5,293 nt of DNA from Candidatus Peregrinibacteria bacterium UBA1369 (GTDB taxonomy: Bacteria; Patescibacteriota; Gracilibacteria; UBA1369), in the NCBI GenBank assembly GCA_002305925.1, contig DBRL01000009.1, forward strand, positions 1 through 5,293. The letters run 5' to 3'. The notes under the pieces are model-generated. The model was not told the DNA's origin. It did no database searches and saw nothing but the letters and a program-made list of their open reading frames with translations. The translations under genes and the position numbers were made by a program. Below, piece by piece: positions 1 through 5,271 of the stretch (its first letter is position 1; each line of letters begins with the position of its first letter).

Positions 1-22
1 GTCTGCGCGCGCAGACTTTTTT
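1..22 (+). terminator. Intrinsic terminator of an off-window plus-strand gene (P1)
   Basis: A GC-rich self-complementary 16-mer (GTCTGCGCGCGCAGAC) is followed directly by six T residues, the standard hairpin plus U-tract form. It would end a plus-strand transcript entering from the left of the window. That gene is not visible, so its existence is inferred. Confidence 0.6.
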
Positions 23-59
23 ATTCGCCTTTTCTGGTCAGCAAGCCATTTAAATTTCT

Positions 60-84
60 AAAAACTGTGCACGTGCACAGTTTT
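60..84 (-). terminator. Intrinsic terminator of the minus-strand HAD gene (P2)
   Basis: A 24-bp perfect palindrome at 61-84 starts 6 nt downstream of the TGA of the gene at 1017-91. Read on the minus strand, the stem CTGTGCAC/GTGCACAG is followed by TTTTT (complement of 60-64). Position right after the stop codon plus the U tract supports termination. The perfect palindrome must open a small loop at its centre. Confidence 0.6.
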
Positions 85-90
85 CACTCC

Positions 91-1017
91 TCAGACCCGC
101 ACATAATTTTTCGGCTTGATTCCGTATTGTATTACAAATTTTTCCGCCGACACATTGTCGATAACGATTTCCGCGGTAGCACCGGTATAGGCCATCTTTG
201 ACACCAGCTCATAATCCGCCAGCGGACCACCAGCCAATTTCTGACGTGCCGCCTCCAAATCACCACCGGTCCAGATCGCCACCCGTTTTCCGCCGGCCCG
301 ATAACGCTCCAGCATGGCCAAAACCTCTGTATTGACACTCCCGTCCCGCATCAGCAAAGTATCATCCAGGTCACAATAAACACCTTCAATTTCACCGGAC
401 ATTCTTTCGGGTAATTTTACTCGTGCTCTTTGTATAAATTCCACCACCTGCTCATCACTGGCAGAATCCTTTATATCAAACAATTTCCGCGCCTCGGCGA
501 TTATACGATGATAAGTTGAGCTCTTTTCCGCAACGACATAAGGTTTTAAATCATGCTGAAGCACGCCCAATGTGCGCATCAACATGGCCATGGAAAGTTT
601 CAACACTTCCCCATCCAGAGGCATTTCCAAGCCCTCTTCCTCGACCTGCGCCTGCACCAGGGCCTTTCGTTCCTCACCACATTCAGTGATTTTCCGCAAA
701 ATATCAGTCAAATTTAGAGAACGCACCAGTTTTAATTTGGGCCCCTCCTGCAAATCCCTACAATAAGGCCCCATCATACTCTCAGCCATTGGAGGAATCC
801 AGAGAATCATCTTCAGCTCAGGGTCCTCTTTCATCAAACTTAAACCCTCCCGAATCGAATTCTCATCCATTCCGGCCACCACCACCAAACCATCCAAAGC
901 TCCCGGTTTGAGTAAAGCCCCAAACACCTGCACCATAGCCGCATTCACCGGTCCCGGACCTATGACACGCCCCTCGGGCAATCTTCTCTCCTTACTTTCC
1001 ATATCATTGCTGCCCAT
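91..1017 (-). CDS. Capless HAD-superfamily domain protein with unknown N-terminal region
   Basis: The protein is 308 aa with no signal peptide or membrane segment, so probably cytosolic. The C-terminal part (about 210-295) has the HAD motifs in order: motif I around VYCDLDDTLL with D216 and D218, motif II T250 in IWTGGD, motif III K274 in VSK, and motif IV D287-N288 in EIVIDN. There is no room for a cap domain, so a small phosphatase or phosphotransferase acting on a large or open substrate is likely; the substrate is unknown. Residues 40-110 alternate hydrophobic strands (GLVVVAG, KMILWIPP, LKLVRSL) with helices, somewhat like a receiver or Rossmann fold, but this is only an impression. The related gene lies upstream at 2597-1137. 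The first ATG (1015-1017) was chosen because the promoter ends about 20 nt upstream; M6 (1002) is possible. No Shine-Dalgarno site is visible. Confidence 0.85.
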   Translation of the reverse strand: MGSNDMESKERRLPEGRVIGPGPVNAAMVQVFGALLKPGALDGLVVVAGMDENSIREGLSLMKEDPELKMILWIPPMAESMMGPYCRDLQEGPKLKLVRSLNLTDILRKITECGEERKALVQAQVEEEGLEMPLDGEVLKLSMAMLMRTLGVLQHDLKPYVVAEKSSTYHRIIAEARKLFDIKDSASDEQVVEFIQRARVKLPERMSGEIEGVYCDLDDTLLMRDGSVNTEVLAMLERYRAGGKRVAIWTGGDLEAARQKLAGGPLADYELVSKMAYTGATAEIVIDNVSAEKFVIQYGIKPKNYVRV

Positions 1018-1043
1018 AATTATAATTGATTATTAAGTAATTG

Positions 1044-1071
1044 ATTGTATAACTTTTCCCCATCTTGTCAA
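1044..1071 (-). promoter_or_regulatory. Sigma70-like promoter for the 1017-91 gene
   Basis: On the minus strand, TTGACA (1071-1066, a perfect -35) is followed after 16 bp by TACAAT (1049-1044, 5 of 6 to consensus). The predicted start near 1037 gives a leader of about 20 nt. The gene therefore has its own promoter, although read-through from the upstream paralogue across the 119-bp gap is also possible. No clear terminator is visible in that gap. Confidence 0.7.
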
Positions 1072-1136
1072 TAGCGCTGGCCTACACGACTTCCATTAGC
1101 TATTTCCGCCACATAGACCAGCCCCCAATAACTCTG

Positions 1137-2597
1137 TTAGCGAACCTCCTGTTTCTTCTTAAGCTCTGGTTTCACAATTATCTTCTCCCCCTCCTTCACC
1201 AACCTCAGCGTATAAAAGCCATAGACGCAGGCATTATGATAACTCCCGGCCTTTAGACCTTGTATTTCCGGCGCGGTATCATCCAGAAGCAGCTCCAGCG
1301 CCTTACCCCGATAATCATATTTGGATTTCACCGGCAAATAAGTCTCGGACAGCCCCACCCCCAGCAATTGTTTGGCCTTCAGTTCCGGATCCCCTCCTGT
1401 CACAATGGTCACGGAAACCCCCATCTCCCCGGCCTCCTTCATGGCGTTTAAAACCGCTTCATTAAGCTGCAGGCCTTTTCCTTCCTCATGCAGGAGAAGC
1501 GTCCCGTCTACATCCACATAAAGTCCCGGACAGACTTCGGTAGCCTGTTCAGCCGTTTCCACATTGGCTTTCAAAGCCTCGTAACCAATTTTCGCGATAC
1601 CCGTATCCCGCCCCATTTGATTGTAAACAGCCCTGCTCATGTAATTATTAAGTTCCTCAATAGTAATCTCCGGTCTCAACCCTTCCAAAATCCGAAGCAG
1701 CCGCGCCATATTTGTACTGATCGAATAACACAGCCCCTGCCTGTCATCTTTTACGTCTTGCCGGACCATCCCAACCAGCAGTTCGCGCACTGTTTTTGCT
1801 CTGGACAAAACCAACATTTTTTTGGTTTCATTGTCCTCCTCCAGGCTCTCCAAATATTTCACATAATCCGCATCCTCCAGCCCCTCGGGTTTCAGCGCGA
1901 TCGGCACATCAAGCTTGCCCGGATCAACCTGATCCAGGTTATATCTGAGTAGCGGAATGACAATTCTCGGCATACAACCTAGTTCCTCAGTTTCAACCAT
2001 TCTGCGACCAGCCTCATTGATTGCCCGAATATTAGCTCCCCTCAAACCCTTTTCTTTCAACAAAGACCGCGCATCCGCCCCCCGTTCGTAATTTTCATAA
2101 AGGTGGCAAAGACTGTGACTCCAGCTTCTATACCTAGCCCTCTTTCCCCAGTCACGAAGCGGAATATTGATAAAAATATCCAGCAATTTTTCCATCACCC
2201 CCGTATAGTTTCCCCGTTTGTTCAATCTCATCAGCGCGGCCAAAACAGATTCCAGAACATTGGCCTCCTGGCGCTCATCGAGATATCCATAACAATCCCT
2301 CGCCTCCTTCATATAGGTATCCCCTTTCAACGAATCCAAAAGCCCCTGATAATCTACGTCCTGCGTGGTTCTGGCAGTTTTTTTGCCGATATTCTGCATT
2401 ATCACCGCCGCGTGTTCACGCTCCTTCTGATCGCGCAGAGCTAGTTCGGGATCGACATCAATTTGCGCCGATTCCTGCAGTTGGACATTGATTTCTTGTA
2501 AAAGTTCAAGCGCCCCCCCATCTCCAACCTCTGTTCGCTCTACCGACTCGTTCACGCCTTCCCCCGTTAATTCCTGTTTTAATTCTTCTTTAGTCAT
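1137..2597 (-). CDS. Large protein with C-terminal capless HAD-like domain
   Basis: The protein is 486 aa, soluble and mostly helical by eye. An acidic, probably flexible N-terminus (1-60) leads into a long unrecognised region to about residue 350. The C-terminal domain (about 357-445) shows HAD motif I LYVDVDGTLL (D362, D364), motif II T400 in VTGGD, motif III K424 or K426 in VKSK, and motif IV D439-D440 in LLLDD. These motifs and the TGGD signature match the gene at 1017-91, so the two are probably paralogues with different N-terminal parts. Residues 446-486 form a lysine-rich tail. Phosphatase or phosphotransferase activity follows from the family; the substrate is unknown. The start ATG (2595-2597) has no Shine-Dalgarno site and I found no convincing promoter upstream. 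The opposite gene start is about 205 bp away. Confidence 0.85.
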   Translation of the reverse strand: MTKEELKQELTGEGVNESVERTEVGDGGALELLQEINVQLQESAQIDVDPELALRDQKEREHAAVIMQNIGKKTARTTQDVDYQGLLDSLKGDTYMKEARDCYGYLDERQEANVLESVLAALMRLNKRGNYTGVMEKLLDIFINIPLRDWGKRARYRSWSHSLCHLYENYERGADARSLLKEKGLRGANIRAINEAGRRMVETEELGCMPRIVIPLLRYNLDQVDPGKLDVPIALKPEGLEDADYVKYLESLEEDNETKKMLVLSRAKTVRELLVGMVRQDVKDDRQGLCYSISTNMARLLRILEGLRPEITIEELNNYMSRAVYNQMGRDTGIAKIGYEALKANVETAEQATEVCPGLYVDVDGTLLLHEEGKGLQLNEAVLNAMKEAGEMGVSVTIVTGGDPELKAKQLLGVGLSETYLPVKSKYDYRGKALELLLDDTAPEIQGLKAGSYHNACVYGFYTLRLVKEGEKIIVKPELKKKQEVR

Positions 2598-2634
2598 AAT
2601 TTTTATGGCTTAAAAAAATAATTTTTCCTTGGCA

Positions 2635-2656
2635 CCACAAGCCTATTCCACAAGCC
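2635..2656. repeat. Short direct repeat CCACAAGCC x2
   Basis: CCACAAGCC occurs at 2635-2643 and 2648-2656, a 13-bp period. It lies 38-59 bp upstream of the minus-strand gene start at 2597. A tandem protein-binding site is possible, but no regulator can be named. The rest of the 2598-2741 gap holds no supportable gene. Confidence 0.35.
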
Positions 2657-2741
2657 ATTCCCGAAGCAAATCAGAGTACCGTTTCCCCACACGTCAAGAT
2701 AACGGCCATCGCAGGCCCTCTCCCGCGACTGTCGTAATACT

Positions 2742-2770
2742 TTGACAACCAAAGCATTAAACTCTACGAT
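2742..2770 (+). promoter_or_regulatory. Sigma70-like promoter for the TrmB-like regulator
   Basis: TTGACA (2742-2747, perfect -35) and TACGAT (2765-2770, 4 of 6 including the key A2 and T6) are separated by 17 bp. The predicted start near 2777 lies about 26 nt before the ATA at 2803. This supports transcription covering the whole winged-helix coding region rather than starting at the TTG at 2866. Confidence 0.6.
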
Positions 2771-2802
2771 AAGCCAAAAGAACAACTTAACCGCAATTCG
2801 AC

Positions 2803-3573
2803 ATATTACCGGACATCCTCAAAAACCTGGGCCTCAACAAAAGTGAAATCAACATCTTTCTACAATTGGCCCGCCTGGACAGCGCCCCAGCCAGCCGAGT
2901 AGCACAAAAAACGCGGCTCCGCCGCACCACCTGCTATCAGATTCTGGAAAACCTGGTCGGCAAAAAATTCATCAAACGCAACATCCGCTTCGGAGTACGT
3001 TATTACAGTTCCCTCTCACCGGAGGAGCTGGCGGCCCGCATTGAGGAAAACCTTCAACCGCTGGCCAGCGCCCGCGACATGCTCACGGAACGCAACCGGG
3101 AAATCAGGCTTTTTTACGGCAAACAAGCCAGCGAGGCCAAGATTTCCTTTTACGAGGGTTTTGATGAGATCAAACTGATCTATGACAAAATTCTGGCCGA
3201 AGAAGACCGCGAAATTTATTCACTGCTCCGCAAGCAGGACACCACCAATCACCCGCTGCAGAGCTACTGGAAAAAATATTTCAAAAAACGCCTCGCCCTG
3301 GACAAACACACTTTTGCCATAGTCCCCAACGATAAATCCTCCCGCGTTTATATTGACGAAAGCCGCAGGGAAAAACGCCAGACCCTGGCCGTCAACCCGA
3401 AAAAGCTCCACATCTTCGGCGACCTCAAAGTTTCCGGCAACCTCTTCGCCTATATTTCACAGCATCAGGGGCGCATCTTTGGCGTCACCATGGAAAGCCC
3501 CGAAATCGCCACCATGTTCCGCGATATCATCAAACTGCTCCGCGAACATTTTAGCCATTCTTCAAAACGCTGA
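2803..3573 (+). CDS. TrmB-family transcriptional regulator (unusual start)
   Basis: The protein is about 256 aa if read from ATA 2803. Residues 4-70 form the TrmB winged helix: ILKNLGLNKSEINIFLQLA, then RVAQKTRLRRTTCYQILENL with the typical RTTxY recognition helix. The remainder resembles the TrmB effector region (FYEGFDEIKLIYDKIL, about residues 109-124). Family members bind DNA and commonly sense sugars or other metabolites; the ligand here is unknown. The open frame begins after a TAA at 2788-2790, and the first standard start in frame is TTG 2866 (codon 22), which would remove the first helices of the domain. No ATG, GTG or TTG lies earlier in frame, so ATA 2803 (or ATC 2815, CTG 2827) would have to serve, or the start codon has been lost. 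The stop TGA overlaps the next ATG (TGATG), implying translational coupling to a transporter gene that is now broken. Confidence 0.8.
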   Translation: MLPDILKNLGLNKSEINIFLQLARLDSAPASRVAQKTRLRRTTCYQILENLVGKKFIKRNIRFGVRYYSSLSPEELAARIEENLQPLASARDMLTERNREIRLFYGKQASEAKISFYEGFDEIKLIYDKILAEEDREIYSLLRKQDTTNHPLQSYWKKYFKKRLALDKHTFAIVPNDKSSRVYIDESRREKRQTLAVNPKKLHIFGDLKVSGNLFAYISQHQGRIFGVTMESPEIATMFRDIIKLLREHFSHSSKR

Positions 3574-3720
3574 TGGAAACAACCACCGGACTGATTTTGG
3601 CCTTCATCGCACTCTTTTGCTGGGGCTTCGGCGACTTCTTCATCCGGCGCGCCTGTACTCGGAGCGCTTGCCTCTACGATGTCTTTGGCCTATATTGACG
3701 CCGTAGGTTTTAACCATTAA
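3573..3720 (+). pseudogene. Broken 5' end of an EamA/DMT transporter plus out-of-frame remnant
   Basis: Bases 3573-3653 match 4384-4464, the first 27 codons of the intact transporter, in 78 of 81 positions (differences at 3606, 3632 and 3646: I/V, silent, R/Q). Similarity stops abruptly after GCC 3651-3653. The frame then gives an unrelated tail ending at TGA 3696-3698, a 41-aa product. In the +1 frame, 3649-3717 reads GALASTMSLAYIDAVGFNH and ends at TAA 3718-3720. This hydrophobic stretch could come from another transporter gene (compare the LAWIAFATA segment of the intact copy), but that link is weak. The ATG overlaps the regulator's stop, so the ancestral operon was probably regulator plus transporter. 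Confidence 0.75.
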
Positions 3721-3731
3721 CAAAAACACAA

Positions 3732-4109
3732 ATGGAAACCAGTTTCAGTTACAGTTTCTCCGGTGAAATGTCCCCGACCTCCATGGTCATTTCCCTGGTC
3801 ATTCTGGCCTTTTATCTCTATTGCGGCTGGAAACTTTTCGTCAAGGCCGGCCAACCCGGCTGGGCCTCCCTGATCCCGATCTACAACATCTACGTTCTGC
3901 TGAAAATCGTCGGCAAACCGGGCTGGTGGCTATTGCTTTTCTTCCTGCCCCTGGTCAATCTGATCATTGCCATCATTGTCATGCACAATCTCTCCCTCAG
4001 TTTTGGCAAAGGCGTAGGTACCACGCTGGGACTGCTTTTCCTAGGTTTCATCTTCATGCCCTGGTTGGCCCTCGGTTCCGCCAAATACACCGCCCCCAGC
4101 GCCGTCTAA
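3732..4109 (+). CDS. DUF5684-family small membrane protein
   Basis: The protein is 125 aa with three hydrophobic segments at about 16-37, 62-86 and 93-115. The segment between the first two carries the family pattern GQPGWASLIPIYN, then YVLLKIVGKPGWW, followed by PLVNLIIAIIV and an SFGKG loop. This arrangement is what I know as DUF5684, found in many bacterial membrane proteins, with no established function. ATG 3732 is preceded by an A-rich stretch and no Shine-Dalgarno site. It lies 11 bp after the transporter remnant, so it may ride on the regulator's transcript. It ends 53 bp before a strong terminator hairpin. Its position between two copies of transporter sequence suggests it arrived with a rearrangement. 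Confidence 0.85.
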   Translation: METSFSYSFSGEMSPTSMVISLVILAFYLYCGWKLFVKAGQPGWASLIPIYNIYVLLKIVGKPGWWLLLFFLPLVNLIIAIIVMHNLSLSFGKGVGTTLGLLFLGFIFMPWLALGSAKYTAPSAV

Positions 4110-4162
4110 TCTAAACTTTACCCCACCTGACACCTGTCATCCCCCTCACTGATTTCTCACCC

Positions 4163-4190
4163 AAAAAAGTCTGCGCGCGCAGACTTTTTT
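4163..4190 (+). terminator. Strong hairpin terminator after the DUF5684 gene (P1)
   Basis: The hairpin is flanked by A6 on the left and T6 on the right, so it can act as an intrinsic terminator on either strand. On the plus strand it lies 53 bp after the stop at 4107-4109 and would separate that transcript from the transporter gene at 4384. Bases 4110-4162 hold no gene; a short inverted repeat TGACA-CC-TGTCA is at 4128-4139. Confidence 0.7.
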
Positions 4191-4229
4191 GATTAAAAAA
4201 CCGAGTCTAGAAGCCATTTTGCAAGACAA

Positions 4230-4251
4230 AAACTGTGCACGTGCACAGTTT
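4230..4251 (-). terminator. Possible minus-strand hairpin terminator (P2) upstream of the transporter
   Basis: The same palindrome follows the HAD gene in copy 1. On the minus strand the stem is followed by TTTTT (complement of 4228-4232). On the plus strand only TTT follows before C, so it should not block transcription into the transporter. No minus-strand gene is visible to its right in this window, so its role here is unclear; it may simply be carried with the module. Confidence 0.4.
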
Positions 4252-4383
4252 CACCGGCCACCCCCACTCTGGACCCGGCACCAACACCCGCGTCCAACAC
4301 CGGCACCAGCACTTGCACCCGACGCCCCGCCAAACCATCTCTCCACCCGCCCCTCACCACCCCTTACCCAAAACCTCACCATT
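4252..4383 (+). other. C-rich, G-poor leader before the transporter gene
   Basis: By hand count these 132 bases contain 72 C, 30 A, 16 G and 14 T. Bases 4321-4383 have only 4 G. CCGGCACCARCAC is repeated at 4275-4287 and 4300-4312 (12 of 13 matching). As RNA it would be little structured and resemble a Rho-loading (rut) region. The frame stays open through it from a TTG at 4189, but the translation is low-complexity Pro/Thr/His and not like a transporter N-terminus, so it is treated as noncoding. No promoter or ribosome site stands out. Confidence 0.5.
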
Positions 4384-5256
4384 ATGGAAACAACCACCGG
4401 ACTGATTTTGGCCTTCGTCGCACTCTTTTGCTGGGGCTTCGGTGACTTCTTCATCCAGCGCGCCACCCGCCTGGTCGGCAGCTGGCGCGCCCTTTTCTAT
4501 ATCGGCATCACCGGCACCATCGGCCTGTTCCCCTTTATCGCCGCTGAACTGCCCCATCTCACCACAGACAATCTGCTGCTGCTCGGCCTGGTAGCGGCCA
4601 TTGTACTGGGCGGAGCACTTTTTGATTTCGAAGCCCTGCGCCAGGGCAAAATCGCCATCATCGAACCGATCATCGGTCTCGAACTGCCGCTAACCGTAGC
4701 CCTAAGCATGGTGCTCGCCGGAGAAACACTGACCACTGCCCAAATCCTGCTGATCGTCCTCACTTTCATCGGCCTGACCCTGGCCATCAGCGCCCACAAA
4801 CCCAATTTCCGCAGCCGCAAAACCATGCTGGAAAAAGGTGTCATTCTGGCGCTGGTCGGAGCCATCGCCATGGCCCTGAACAATCTGGTCATCGGCATTT
4901 CCTCACAAAACATTTCACCGCTCCTCACCATCTGGTTTGGCCATACCGGAGCTGCACTGGCCTGTCTGATCTATCTGGCGGCAAGAAAACAGCTCCCCTC
5001 GATCATTGACGGACTCCGCCGCCACCCCGGCACCATCATCGCCCAGAGCGTACTGGATAACCTCGCCTGGATCGCTTTTGCCACGGCCACCACCATTATT
5101 TCCATCTCTATTGTCACCACCATCAGCGAAAGTTATATCGCCCTTACCGTCTTGCTGGGAGTTCTTATCAACAAAGAAAAACTGCACTACTATCAAATTG
5201 GCGGAGCCTCGCTGGCCATCGTCGGCATCCTCGCACTATCCGCGATTTCAGCCTAG
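4384..5256 (+). CDS. EamA/DMT-superfamily transporter, 10 membrane segments
   Basis: The protein is 290 aa, the usual length for the drug/metabolite transporter superfamily, with about ten hydrophobic segments (near 6-25, 34-54, 62-80, 92-112, 118-137, 150-171, 181-200, 217-238, 242-264, 270-289). Two EamA halves are visible. Each ends with the expected pattern: EPIIGLELPLTVALSMVLAG then ETLTTAQILLIVLTFIGL (94-132), and SESYIALTVLLGVLINKE then KLHYYQIGGASLAIVGI (248-282). Such proteins export or exchange small metabolites across the inner membrane; the substrate cannot be told from sequence. The start at ATG 4384 is fixed by the duplicate at 3573, whose identical METTTGLILAF start overlaps the regulator's stop. 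An upstream in-frame TTG (4189) would add 65 low-complexity residues and is rejected. The downstream region resumes transporter-like sequence at 5272. Confidence 0.9.
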   Translation: METTTGLILAFVALFCWGFGDFFIQRATRLVGSWRALFYIGITGTIGLFPFIAAELPHLTTDNLLLLGLVAAIVLGGALFDFEALRQGKIAIIEPIIGLELPLTVALSMVLAGETLTTAQILLIVLTFIGLTLAISAHKPNFRSRKTMLEKGVILALVGAIAMALNNLVIGISSQNISPLLTIWFGHTGAALACLIYLAARKQLPSIIDGLRRHPGTIIAQSVLDNLAWIAFATATTIISISIVTTISESYIALTVLLGVLINKEKLHYYQIGGASLAIVGILALSAISA

Positions 5257-5271
5257 AGCTCAATCCCAGAA

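Larger units (their letters stand above)
1..84. repeat. Paired-palindrome module, copy 1
   Basis: The module has two unrelated perfect palindromes. P1 has core GTCTGCGCGCGCAGAC at 1-16 followed by T6. P2 has core ACTGTGCACGTGCACAGT at 64-81 and extends to a perfect 24-bp palindrome at 61-84. A second copy lies at 4163-4251 in the same orientation, and the core starts are exactly 63 bp apart in both. Aligned without gaps, the spacers share AAGCCATTT at 43-51 and otherwise differ heavily. The left edge cannot be seen because the window begins at the P1 core. The family is not recognised. It could be a double terminator, a REP/BIME-like dispersed element or a recognition site for an unknown protein. 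Confidence 0.8.
4163..4251. repeat. Paired-palindrome module, copy 2
   Basis: P1 is a perfect 28-bp palindrome at 4163-4190: core GTCTGCGCGCGCAGAC at 4169-4184, flanked by A6 and T6. P2 is a perfect 22-bp palindrome at 4230-4251 with core ACTGTGCACGTGCACAGT at 4232-4249. Core starts are 63 bp apart as in copy 1, and AAGCCATTT (4211-4219) sits at the same offset. The intervening bases otherwise differ from copy 1 while the spacing does not, suggesting constraint on geometry. The copies are direct repeats 4168 bp apart. Confidence 0.8.

Noticed and set aside
1..84. CRISPR array or integron attC site
   Set aside because: There are only two copies 4.2 kb apart, the palindromes are perfect with no spacer array, and no cas or integrase gene is visible.
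1488..1952. 154-codon plus-strand open frame opposite the large HAD gene
   Set aside because: It is the antisense of a well-supported coding region with HAD motifs, and its translation shows no family pattern.
2603..2785. 60-codon minus-strand open frame
   Set aside because: It covers the divergent promoter region including the TTGACA/TACGAT promoter, lacks a ribosome site and has no recognisable motif.
3353..3706. 117-codon plus-strand frame overlapping the regulator end and the transporter remnant
   Set aside because: It is a shadow in another frame of the TrmB-like coding sequence; its Ser/Pro-rich composition is typical of such shadows.
4128..4139. Inverted repeat TGACA-CC-TGTCA
   Set aside because: The arms are only 5 bp with a 2-base gap and no T tract; too short to support a terminator or operator call.
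4230..4251. P2 palindrome as the operator of the TrmB-like regulator
   Set aside because: A symmetric site upstream of the transporter is tempting, but the same palindrome in copy 1 lies just after the HAD gene stop, and none is present at the regulator's own promoter.
4189..4383. N-terminal extension of the transporter from TTG 4189
   Set aside because: It would translate the palindrome and a low-complexity C-rich leader into Pro/Thr/His-rich sequence. The duplicate copy at 3573 shows the gene starts at METTTG.
4497..4931. 144-codon minus-strand frame opposite the transporter
   Set aside because: It is the complement of the EamA coding frame with Met/Arg/Ser-rich translation and no motif.
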